Assembly (NCBI RefSeq): GCF_025631005.1
Contig: NZ_JAOTPL010000008.1
Location: forward strand, 66,263-130,262
Direction: 5' to 3'
Source: Haoranjiania flava
GTDB lineage: Bacteria > Bacteroidota > Bacteroidia > Chitinophagales > Chitinophagaceae
Length of the DNA stretch: 64,000 nt
Of the stretch, positions 8,408-16,119 are shown piece by piece. Position 1 is the first letter of the stretch. Each line of letters opens with the position of its first letter. Both the position numbers and the translations under genes were made by a program. A model generated the notes under the pieces. It did no database searches. It was not told the origin of the DNA and saw only the letters and a list, made by a program, of their open reading frames with translations.

Positions 8408-9781
8408 ATGAAAAATATATTACTATTATTTACAGGAGTATTGGTTTTGCTGAGTTGTAATAAAAGCCTGGAACCCGATCTTACTTTTGGTAAACTACCC
8501 GAAGAGAGAATGGCTGAAAGAAATGCAGAACTTAAGGCAAAGCTGTTGGAAGGGTCCAATGGATGGAAAGCAGTTTTGAGAACGTCGCTGAGAGGCGGAG
8601 CATATGGTTATTACATGCAGTTTAAGGACAATGAGCAGGTAGCTATGCTGGCCGATTGGTCTGAGGCCACAGCCAAAAAATTTGATACTTCTACTTACAG
8701 GATCAAATATGTAATGAATACTTCGCTGATCTTTGATACCTATAACTATTTATCCATATTGCAGAACCCTACAGGCTCCGCTAATGGAGGTGCTAATGCA
8801 AACGGGTTGCAAAGCGATATTGAGTTTGAATATTTACGCTCGACAGCAGACTCAATTATCTTGAAAGGAAAAAAATATGGCAACACGCTTTATATGATAA
8901 AAGCTACAGCAGACGAAAAAACGGCATTTGAAAACGGAGAATATTTAACAGCTATTAGTAAATTAAAGAATTATTTTGCCAAGAATTTTCCTCATATAAT
9001 AATTGGTGGGAATGGCACAGAAAAAAAGATAGAACTGTGGATAAACAGCACTACAAAAGTTATTGATGGAGATTACATCACTCCTGATAAAAATCTTGAA
9101 TCAACAAATAGCGGATTTGCATATGCAATTAACGGAGCTTACTTTAATTCCGGGCTGGTAGCTCAGGGAATTAAAATTACAGGCATGAAGTGGAAAAGCG
9201 ATACAGAAATTGTTGCATATGACTCTTCAGGCACTGAATATAAAATAAATACTTCTGCGGCTCCTTTAACGTTATTGCACTTGGCTTTGGGTACGAAATT
9301 TAAACTACAAGCACATTTTAAAACAATCTATCCGGGAACATCAGCCAAAGGCTCAATCATTGTCGGACATTATGTAAATAACCTGGACAATGCCTATTCC
9401 GGGTATAAATTCATTGGGGGAGCTTTAACCTTTACATTTGATGTGCCTAACAAAAAACTGACAGTAACAGGCTGGCACACACAAACCGAGGGCGCATCAA
9501 TTGGCACAGGCGGGTGGAATACGGTAATTACTTATAGCTATACTAAAGATGAAAATGGTTTTTACAAATTTACGCATCTCTCAGGACCTGCTCTACCTCA
9601 ATCTGGCGCTAATGGTTATGTACAGAGGTTGATGTCAGAAGAAGGAAAAGAAACCATTGACAGTTTTTTGCGAAATAACAGAGTTTCTTTTGATTATTAT
9701 TCAGAAGGGGGTACATCATATGGAAGAATGACAAGTGTAGAAAATCCAAACATAGTAATGACTTTTGCGCTCATACGATAA
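8408..9781 (+). CDS. DUF4302 domain-containing lipoprotein
   Basis: This is a secreted lipoprotein of unknown biochemical role, commonly encoded with SusC/SusD and HExxH lipoproteins. The open frame extends back to an ATG at 8300. I chose 8408 because MKNILLLFTGVLVLLSC is a complete lipoprotein signal (lipid Cys17) and the context ATACACGTATGAAA matches other starts here. The 36 residues upstream are basic and not signal-like. The 457-residue mature region includes LLEGSNGWKAVLRT and GGAYGYYMQFK, which I recognise as DUF4302. It closes the four-gene uptake block. The 56-bp repeat follows 88 bases later. Confidence 0.8.
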   Translation: MKNILLLFTGVLVLLSCNKSLEPDLTFGKLPEERMAERNAELKAKLLEGSNGWKAVLRTSLRGGAYGYYMQFKDNEQVAMLADWSEATAKKFDTSTYRIKYVMNTSLIFDTYNYLSILQNPTGSANGGANANGLQSDIEFEYLRSTADSIILKGKKYGNTLYMIKATADEKTAFENGEYLTAISKLKNYFAKNFPHIIIGGNGTEKKIELWINSTTKVIDGDYITPDKNLESTNSGFAYAINGAYFNSGLVAQGIKITGMKWKSDTEIVAYDSSGTEYKINTSAAPLTLLHLALGTKFKLQAHFKTIYPGTSAKGSIIVGHYVNNLDNAYSGYKFIGGALTFTFDVPNKKLTVTGWHTQTEGASIGTGGWNTVITYSYTKDENGFYKFTHLSGPALPQSGANGYVQRLMSEEGKETIDSFLRNNRVSFDYYSEGGTSYGRMTSVENPNIVMTFALIR

Positions 9782-9869
9782 GTCAGCACGCCAAAATATC
9801 TTTTTGTGAAAAAATTTATGTAATATCGTTTTGTTTAAGCATTATCGGAAATTAAGATTTCCGGTAAGC

Positions 9870-9925
9870 GAAGCGGCAGAACTGGTGAAGCAAGCTGTAG
9901 CTTAATTATTCAAAACCAAAATATA
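9870..9925. repeat. 56-bp direct repeat, right copy (sucC 3'-end fragment)
   Basis: This is identical to 1388-1443 and contains the last codons and stop of sucC without the rest of the gene. It ends 6 bases before the DUF2911 start, so the DUF2911 gene sits just where a gene directly downstream of sucC would sit. The simplest reading is that an 8.5-kb block was inserted between sucC and this gene, or that the sucC end was duplicated by recombination. Confidence 0.9.
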
Positions 9926-9931
9926 TAATTT

Positions 9932-10777
9932 ATGAGAAAATCTTCCGGGATAATGTTTTTTATAGCGGGCATGCTCTTTGTGTGCACTGCCAACGCGCAG
10001 TTGAAAACGCCGCCGGCGAGTTCTTTTCAATCTGTAAAACAATCCTTCGCCTTGTCGGAGATCAGCGTGGAGTATTCGCGCCCGAATGTGAACAAGCGCA
10101 CTGTATACGGAGGGCTGGTACCTTTTGATAAGATATGGCGCACGGGCGCCAATGCTTCTACGAAGATCACGTTTGGTGAAGATGTAAAGATCAACGGGAA
10201 AGACCTTCCGGCCGGAACCTACGCCCTGCTTAGCATACCGGGCAGGAACAACTGGGAGTTATTGTTTTATTCCGATACCAGGATCGGCGCTAATGTGGCA
10301 GCCTACGATAAATCAAAAGAAGTATTGCGTGTAAATGCGAAACCGCAAAAGATCAACTGGTTCTTTGAGACTTTTACAGTGCTCTTTACTGATGTAAAGC
10401 CAAACTCCCTGAATGTGGACCTGGTATGGGAAAATACCAAAGTGTCCTTCAATGTTAGCGCTGAGATCGATGCACGCATCATGGCCGGCATTGAAGATGC
10501 TATGAAGGGAGATAAGCCTCCTTACTTCCAGGCGGCGGCCTATTACTACGATAATAATAAAGACCTTTCCAAGGCTTTGAACTGGGTAAATACCGCTGCT
10601 GAAGAGAATCCCAATGCGTATTGGATACAGGCTTTAAAAGCAAAAATAGAATTAAAGAAAGGCGATAAGAAGGCTGCAGCCGTTACCGCGCAAAAAGTGA
10701 TTGACCTGGCTACCGAAGGTAAGAACAACGACTATATTGCTATTGGTAAAGACCTTCTGCAACAGGCAAAGAAATAA
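9932..10777 (+). CDS. DUF2911 domain-containing secreted protein with C-terminal TPR-like helices
   Basis: This is a periplasmic or exported protein of unknown function. The 281 residues begin with a signal peptide (about 1-22, ending ANAQ). The DUF2911 segment (about 35-180) includes VEYSRPNVNKRTVYGG, VPFDKIWRTGANASTKI and LPAGTYALLSIPG. The last 90 residues (YYDNNKDLSKALNWVNTA, AYWIQALKAKIELKKGD) look like two tetratricopeptide helices. The start follows the sucC-derived repeat immediately, so its translation may originally have relied on sucC transcription. A bidirectional hairpin at 10793 separates it from the convergent symporter gene. Confidence 0.88.
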   Translation: MRKSSGIMFFIAGMLFVCTANAQLKTPPASSFQSVKQSFALSEISVEYSRPNVNKRTVYGGLVPFDKIWRTGANASTKITFGEDVKINGKDLPAGTYALLSIPGRNNWELLFYSDTRIGANVAAYDKSKEVLRVNAKPQKINWFFETFTVLFTDVKPNSLNVDLVWENTKVSFNVSAEIDARIMAGIEDAMKGDKPPYFQAAAYYYDNNKDLSKALNWVNTAAEENPNAYWIQALKAKIELKKGDKKAAAVTAQKVIDLATEGKNNDYIAIGKDLLQQAKK

Positions 10778-10792
10778 ATCCAGGCTTACTTT

Positions 10793-10829
10793 AAAAACGC
10801 CCTGCTAATCAGCAACGGGGTGTTTTTGT
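10793..10829. terminator. Bidirectional hairpin terminator
   Basis: AAAAACGCCC and GGGGTGTTTTT pair with wobbles across about 14 bases. A-rich and T-rich flanks serve both the plus-strand DUF2911 gene and the convergent minus-strand symporter gene. The hairpin overlaps the symporter stop codon at 10805-10807. Confidence 0.6.
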
Positions 10830-12505
10830 TTGCGCAGCAGCCCGATCAGGAAGGCAAGTAATATCACTAAAGCACAACCCGCCAGGTTTAGCCACAGGAA
10901 AGCCGCTAGCTCCAGCTTCCACGCAATAATGATCGCTATTTCGGTAAAGATAGCAGCCCAAAACACTTCCGTACCACTGAGCCTTTTAAAATAAAAGGCA
11001 GCGACAAATATGCCGAGAATGGTTCCGTAAAACAGCGAGCCTAAAATATTCACGGCTTCTATCAGGTTGCCCACTTCACCCGCAAATAAGGCTACCGCAA
11101 GGCAAAAGAGACCCCAGATCACTGTTGCAGACCTTGAGTAAAACACTTCCTGTTTTTCTGTGGCAGGTTTAGCGGAGAAACGTTTTACAAAATCAATATA
11201 GGTGGTGGAAGCCAACGAATTCAAGCCTCCTGCAGTGCTGCCCATTGCTGCCAGGAAAATAATGGCTATAAGTAAACCAACGAGCCCAACAGGTAAATAT
11301 TGCATGACAAAGGAAAGAAAAACGTAATTGGTATCATTGGTATCCGCCTGCGCATTGTTTAACCTCATTAAAACAGTTGCCTGTTTTTTTATCTCGTTGG
11401 TTTGCGCATCTGCCAGGCACAGTTGTTCTTTCAATACCTGCACTTCAGCTATATCTTTGTTTTGGTTAGCAACTACCAATGCTTCCACTTTCTTTTGTTT
11501 GGCTGTATGCGCCAGCTCAAACGCCTGCTCTAATTTGGCATACTGCTGTTGGTAAGAACTGGCTCTGATGGCGTTTACTTCCGTTTTATTGAAAAACAGC
11601 GGGGGCGTGTGGAACTGGTAAAATGCAAATACCAGAAGGCCGATGAGTAAAATGCCAAACTGCATAGGAATTTTTACAAGTCCGTTCATAACCAGTCCAA
11701 GCCGGCTTTGCCTGATAGATCTTCCTGTAAGGTAGCGGCCCACCTGTGACTGGTCTGTGCCGAAATAAGATAATTGCAGGAAAAACCCGCCGATAATACC
11801 GCTCCACACATTGTACCTGTCATTAAGGTCAAGCTCAAAATTGATCGCATTGGCCTTACCCATTTTTCCTGCAATATGCAGTGCATCGCCAAAGCCTACG
11901 TTTGCAGGTAAAAGTTTTACCACCATTACGCCCGCCATTATCAGCCCGGAGAATATAATGATCATCTGCAGCAGCTGCGTATAAGATACTGCTTTGGTGC
12001 CGCCGTACACGGTATAAAAAATCACAACCGCGCTGATGGCAATGGTGGTGTAAATAATATCTATATTCAATAGGGTAGATAAAACTATGGATGGCGCGTA
12101 AATAGTGATCCCTGTAGAAATGCCGCGCTGCAGTAAAAACAAAAATGCCGTAAGGCTCCTGGTTTTTAGATCAAACCTTTTTTCCAAATATTCATATGCT
12201 GTGTAAACATTCAGCCTGTGAAAGATAGGTACAAAGGTTACACACAATACGATCATGGCCAGCGGCAGGCCGAAATAAAACTGGATAAAGCGCATGCCGT
12301 CTGAGAATGCCTGGCCCGGCGCAGAAAGAAAAGTTATAGCGCTTGCCTGGGTTGCCATCACTGACAAACCCACATGATACCAGGGCAGTTGCCGGTCGGC
12401 AAGCAGGTAGCCGCTGATGTTGCGCATGTTCCGGCTTTTCCAGATGCCGTATAATACAATAACGGCGAGGGTTACAATAAGCACCAGCCAGTTTATCCAT
12501 CCCAT
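10805..12505 (-). CDS. Sodium:solute symporter (SSS family)
   Basis: This is an inner-membrane Na+-coupled transporter. The 566 residues contain about 13-14 hydrophobic segments. The N-terminal region (SGYLLADRQLPWYHVGLSVMATQASAITFLSAPG, residues about 33-66) is the signature of the SSS family in Bacteroidota. A hydrophilic, coiled-coil-like loop rich in Ala/Lys/Glu (about residues 310-385) interrupts the transmembrane region. The ATG overlaps the stop of the 40-residue peptide gene upstream (TGATG), so the two should be translationally coupled. With the PIG-L deacetylase gene just upstream on the same strand, a deacetylated sugar or related product may be its cargo; that is inference. Confidence 0.9.
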   Translation of the reverse strand: MGWINWLVLIVTLAVIVLYGIWKSRNMRNISGYLLADRQLPWYHVGLSVMATQASAITFLSAPGQAFSDGMRFIQFYFGLPLAMIVLCVTFVPIFHRLNVYTAYEYLEKRFDLKTRSLTAFLFLLQRGISTGITIYAPSIVLSTLLNIDIIYTTIAISAVVIFYTVYGGTKAVSYTQLLQMIIIFSGLIMAGVMVVKLLPANVGFGDALHIAGKMGKANAINFELDLNDRYNVWSGIIGGFFLQLSYFGTDQSQVGRYLTGRSIRQSRLGLVMNGLVKIPMQFGILLIGLLVFAFYQFHTPPLFFNKTEVNAIRASSYQQQYAKLEQAFELAHTAKQKKVEALVVANQNKDIAEVQVLKEQLCLADAQTNEIKKQATVLMRLNNAQADTNDTNYVFLSFVMQYLPVGLVGLLIAIIFLAAMGSTAGGLNSLASTTYIDFVKRFSAKPATEKQEVFYSRSATVIWGLFCLAVALFAGEVGNLIEAVNILGSLFYGTILGIFVAAFYFKRLSGTEVFWAAIFTEIAIIIAWKLELAAFLWLNLAGCALVILLAFLIGLLRKQKHPVAD

Positions 12506-12627
12506 CAGCTAAAATGTTCTGTAAAAAAATAAAGCAATACAATAACCGCTGCAAGCGTTGCCACGACTAAGAGGTAAACATATTTCCACAAACCTGATGC
12601 CGGCGTTTTCTTGTTGTGTTCATGCAT
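12505..12627 (-). CDS. Small single-span membrane protein coupled to the symporter
   Basis: On the minus strand an ATG at 12627 opens a 40-codon frame: MHEHNKKTPASGLWK, then a hydrophobic span (YVYLLVVATLAAVIVLLYFF), ending TEHFS. Its TGA shares one base with the symporter ATG, a typical translational-coupling overlap. The short polar, Lys-containing N-terminus and single helix suggest an inner-membrane accessory subunit of the symporter. I know no named family for it. A second in-frame start is not available. The gene is easily missed because of its length. It lies 37 bases downstream of the PIG-L gene stop. Confidence 0.65.
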   Translation of the reverse strand: MHEHNKKTPASGLWKYVYLLVVATLAAVIVLLYFFTEHFS

Positions 12628-12664
12628 ATATGGTTTATTTTAATTTAAACAAACAATTTGCCAA

Positions 12665-15163
12665 CTACCTTTTGGGTATACTCAGTAAATTTACAAACAG
12701 TTTAAATGCTCCCTGGTTGGCGGCAGGTAATTGCCTGAAGAAGGCTAATCCCGTATATACAAAGTTGCCTTTGCCATACTCGGCTACAATGATGCTGCCG
12801 TTTTCGGGAGCTTCATCTTTATCGTGCATAGACAAAACCGTCCGGTAATTTGCATGCATATCCCCGACAAAATATACCCCTCTTTCCTGTACCCAGCCTG
12901 CAAAATCCTGTTCGGATATTTTATTGGGATAATTTAAAATGCTGTGCCCCGGGTTGGTGAAAGTTACTTTGGCATGCTCATCCGTAACACGGTTCCTCGA
13001 TATGGTAAACGGGTAGGGGCCAATCTTTGCCCGCAAAGGGCCAATTCCTGAGTTGGTGTTGTACTGCACTACCAGGTTGCCGCCGTTCTTTACATATTCC
13101 ATCAGTTTATTATGATATTGATTCAGTTGCTCATTGATGTTGTAGGCACGCACGCCTGTTACAATTGCATCCAACGCGGAAAAATCATTTTCTGCCAGTT
13201 GCTGGTTGTCTAAAACAGTTACGCGGTAACCCGCCTGTGCGAGCAGCGCGGCAACATCATCGCCTGCGCCGGGGATATATCCGATGTGCATGCCGGTGGT
13301 TTTCAGGTGAAAGCGCGCCAGCTTTACGGTAGCATCTTCCAGCATAAACTGTGGCGGTATATGCTCGTAGTGTATTCTTTTGATTTGCCTGGTGAAGCTT
13401 TTCCCACCCGCCACTGCCGACACTTCCATGGCAGCTTCGCCTTGGCGGGAAGCAGGATGTACCATTATTTCAAACATTTTTTCATCACCTTTTTTGTTAA
13501 GTGTAAATGTTGAATCGCTAAAAAATGCTTTCCAACCGGCGGGTATTTTAACGGATAATTTCCCGCTTACGTTTGCCTTATTAGCTTTTACAGTTACTTC
13601 TGTCTTCTGCGGTTGTTCGCTGGTGAATAACAATAGTTCTTTACTGAGGTTCACGGTAACGTCGGGCAATATCTCCAGCGGGCGGTATACTTCGCCGCGC
13701 ACAGGATCTACATATCTATACACTACCGGCCTTGCTATATCGAAAGGCACGCCTTTGATGCTGGTGTGGAAGATCATCATCAGTTCAGGACTTTTTTCCG
13801 GCATGCCCAATAATGCAAGATCATCTACCCGGAACAGATTGTTTTTTACAGGATGCTTCAGCCAATAAGGTTCGCTGGTAGATATCTGCATTCCATAAGC
13901 AGGGAGCTCGCTTAGCCGCATGGAGTCTTTGCGCGTAAAGACCTCATTATTTTTTAAATTGTAAAGAATTTTGGAGGTATCTTCGTCGGTAAGCTGCACC
14001 GGCACATGGTTGTGTGCTAATATCTTTACTTCTGTTTCAAAATCTTCGTTTATGGTCACAATGGAGTCTTTGGCAACCACCTCCATCCATACGCCTGCAC
14101 AGGCTACGATCAGGTTTTGTACATCCTGTAGTTTGCTCTGTTTCCATGTGAGCAATTCACGATCGCCGGTGTTTACAGCCTTTAATTTCCGGTAAATATG
14201 CAGTAAAGCGTCCACACTTTTTTGCGGGGCCAGCACATCAAAATGCATGACGGCTGCGTCTATAAGTTTGTTTAACTCACCGGTGTGTGAAAAAGGATTC
14301 CAGTCAAGCTGCAAATTTTCAAAAATATCTTTATGAACAATATCGCCTTTAATTTGTTTAAAATATTCAATGCCTGTACCACGTGTGCTTGCAGCGCCAA
14401 ATCCCTGGCTCTTGTGCATGGAACGGCTTTCAGCCGCTATTTCGCCATAATATTTTCCCAGTAAAGGATTGAAAATGCCCACATCCAGTTTCAACTGGTC
14501 TGCCGATGTAGTATTTCTGCCCCCGAAATTAAATGTGTTCCAGAACAATCTTTTGGTTTTCCAGGGCTGTATGTATTTTAGCTGCCATTGAAATCGGCCG
14601 GGATCTGCTGCTGCCTCAAAAGCCTCTTCGGCCAGTATTGCTGAAGCTGTGTGGTGTCCGTGGCCGCCTTCGCCGGTTGTAGGGAAGCGCGTAATGATCA
14701 CATCGGGTTGAAAGCTTCTGATCACCCAGACCACATCTGACAACACGCTGTCTTTGTGCCACTGTTCAAAAGTTTCTGCTGCTGTTTTGGAAAATCCGAA
14801 ATCAACTGCACGTGTAAAGTATTGTGAAGCGCCGTCAATTCTCCTTGCAGCCAGCAGTTCCTGTGTGCGTATCAGCCCCAGCGCGGCACCCTGTTCCTTG
14901 CCGATCAGGTTCTGGCCGCCGTCGCCGCGGGTGAGCGAGAGGTAGGCCGTGCGCAGCTTCCTTTCGTTTGCCAGGTAGGCGAGTAGCCTGGTATTCTCAT
15001 CATCGGGATGCGCTGCAATATACAGTACGGCGCCAACGGTTTTTAATTTCTGCATATCGTGCAATATCGATGCAGAACCATAGTGTACATGGCTTGCCTG
15101 TGCACATGCATGTTGAATGAACAAAACGGAAATAAAGAGGAATAAAGTTCTGACCATACTCAA
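12665..15163 (-). CDS. PIG-L family deacetylase (large, exported)
   Basis: This is a zinc-dependent de-N-acetylase of the PIG-L/LmbE fold with a long C-terminal extension. The 832-residue protein has a signal peptide (about 1-22, HACAQA). The metal motif AHPDDE is at residues 51-56, and a second ligand segment GGHGHHTA is near 167-173. The catalytic domain ends near residue 280. The remaining ~550 residues include beta-sandwich-like stretches and a terminal Rossmann-like part (VAALLAQAGYRVTVLDNQQL, then GGNLVVQYNT), perhaps a glutamine-amidotransferase-like domain. Substrate unknown; an N-acetyl sugar derivative is likely. It is first in a three-gene minus-strand run with the small membrane peptide and the symporter. 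Confidence 0.85.
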   Translation of the reverse strand: MSMVRTLFLFISVLFIQHACAQASHVHYGSASILHDMQKLKTVGAVLYIAAHPDDENTRLLAYLANERKLRTAYLSLTRGDGGQNLIGKEQGAALGLIRTQELLAARRIDGASQYFTRAVDFGFSKTAAETFEQWHKDSVLSDVVWVIRSFQPDVIITRFPTTGEGGHGHHTASAILAEEAFEAAADPGRFQWQLKYIQPWKTKRLFWNTFNFGGRNTTSADQLKLDVGIFNPLLGKYYGEIAAESRSMHKSQGFGAASTRGTGIEYFKQIKGDIVHKDIFENLQLDWNPFSHTGELNKLIDAAVMHFDVLAPQKSVDALLHIYRKLKAVNTGDRELLTWKQSKLQDVQNLIVACAGVWMEVVAKDSIVTINEDFETEVKILAHNHVPVQLTDEDTSKILYNLKNNEVFTRKDSMRLSELPAYGMQISTSEPYWLKHPVKNNLFRVDDLALLGMPEKSPELMMIFHTSIKGVPFDIARPVVYRYVDPVRGEVYRPLEILPDVTVNLSKELLLFTSEQPQKTEVTVKANKANVSGKLSVKIPAGWKAFFSDSTFTLNKKGDEKMFEIMVHPASRQGEAAMEVSAVAGGKSFTRQIKRIHYEHIPPQFMLEDATVKLARFHLKTTGMHIGYIPGAGDDVAALLAQAGYRVTVLDNQQLAENDFSALDAIVTGVRAYNINEQLNQYHNKLMEYVKNGGNLVVQYNTNSGIGPLRAKIGPYPFTISRNRVTDEHAKVTFTNPGHSILNYPNKISEQDFAGWVQERGVYFVGDMHANYRTVLSMHDKDEAPENGSIIVAEYGKGNFVYTGLAFFRQLPAANQGAFKLFVNLLSIPKR

Positions 15164-15227
15164 AAATAAGGTTTATGCACAGAAAATTCAACCAAATAAG
15201 CAGGAGATGTCTAAGCGTTCTAACTTT
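15164..15227. other. Upstream region of the PIG-L gene
   Basis: This short AT-rich stretch between the PIG-L start and the hairpin-repeat array presumably holds the PIG-L promoter. I see no clear box. Confidence 0.3.
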
Positions 15228-16036
15228 TGGCACAAGCGGATGCTTGCAGCATAGAATCTGCGAATCTTAGATTTATACTTTCGGCACAAGCGGACGCTTG
15301 CGCCAGTTGCGGATGTTTGATTATGATTTTTCATCGCTCTTCATCGCTCTTCGTGATTTGCAATCGCAAAGTCTTATCGGGAGATTTATAATCTCTATAG
15401 TTTATCCAACATACAAGGACTTCATTGGGAGCACAAGGAAGCTTTGGCACAAGCGGACGCTTGCGCCAGTTGCGGAGTTGCTTAGTTTTTATTGAGTTTA
15501 ACTTTTGGCACAAGCGGACGCTTGCGCCAGTTGCCAAAAAAACCAAGCTATCACGAAAATATTATCGCTCTTCGTGATTTGCAATCGCGAAGTCTTATCG
15601 GGAGATTTATAATCTCTATAGTTTATCCAACATACAAGGACTTCATAGGGAGCACAAGGAAGCTTTGGCACAAGCGGACGCTTGCGCCAGTTGCGGATGT
15701 TTGATTTATGATTTTTCATCACTCTTCGTGATTTGCAATCGCGAAGTCTTATCGGGAGATTTACAATCTCTACATAGTTTATCCAACATACAATGACTTC
15801 ATAAGGAGTAGAAGTTTACTTTCGGCACAAGCGGACGCTTGCGCCAGTTGCGGAGTACAAGTGAAGCCGTGCCGGTGTTTACTTTCGCACAAGCGGATGT
15901 TTGCGCCAGTTGCGGAGTTGCTTGGTTTTTATTGAGTTTAACTTTTCGCACAAGCGGACGCTTGCGCCAGTTGCGGAGTACAAGTGAAGCCGTGGCTGGT
16001 GTTTACTTTTGGCACAAGCGGACGCTTGCGCCAGTG
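15228..16036. repeat. Composite array of hairpin repeats (nine GCACAAGCGGACGCTTGCGCC copies plus three longer units)
   Basis: A 22-base imperfect palindrome, GGCACAAGCG-GA-CGCTTGCGCC, usually followed by AGTTGCGGA, occurs near 15229 (degenerate), 15283, 15445, 15507, 15667, 15823, 15886, 15947 and 16011. Three longer units (about 15331-15444, 15566-15666 and 15716-15822) carry a second hairpin, CTTCGTGATT-TGC-AATCGCGAAG, and a third, GGGAGATT-TAT-AATCTCT. These are followed by GTTTATCCAACATACAAGGACTTCAT. Frames through the array are by-products of repetition and I call none of them genes. The array resembles REP-type intergenic elements and lies between two divergently placed minus-strand transcription units. 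Confidence 0.85.
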
Positions 16037-16066
16037 CAAAAAAATTTAATCATTTTACAACAAAAA

Positions 16067-16100
16067 AAACCAGGCTATCACGAAAAATAGCCTGGTTTTT
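16067..16100. terminator. Strong bidirectional terminator after the GH92 gene
   Basis: AAAACCAGGCTA (16067-16078) and TAGCCTGGTTTT (16088-16099) are perfect complements around a 9-base loop, with A-run and T-run on opposite sides. It ends 20 bases beyond the GH92 stop. A partial, altered copy (AAACCAAGCTATCACGAAAAT) lies inside the repeat array at about 15540-15560. Confidence 0.85.
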
Positions 16101-16119
16101 AATGTATCAGTTTATAAAA

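Noticed and set aside
1388..9925. Composite transposon or integrative element with its own mobility gene
   Set aside because: No transposase, integrase, relaxase or terminal inverted repeats are found in the bracketed block, so I describe only a repeat-flanked module.
15228..16036. CRISPR array
   Set aside because: The repeats are palindromic and unevenly spaced, the intervening sequences are repeats too, and no cas gene is nearby.
15228..16036. Integron attC-like sites
   Set aside because: The repeated hairpins lack attC-type core sites and no gene cassettes or integrase lie between them.
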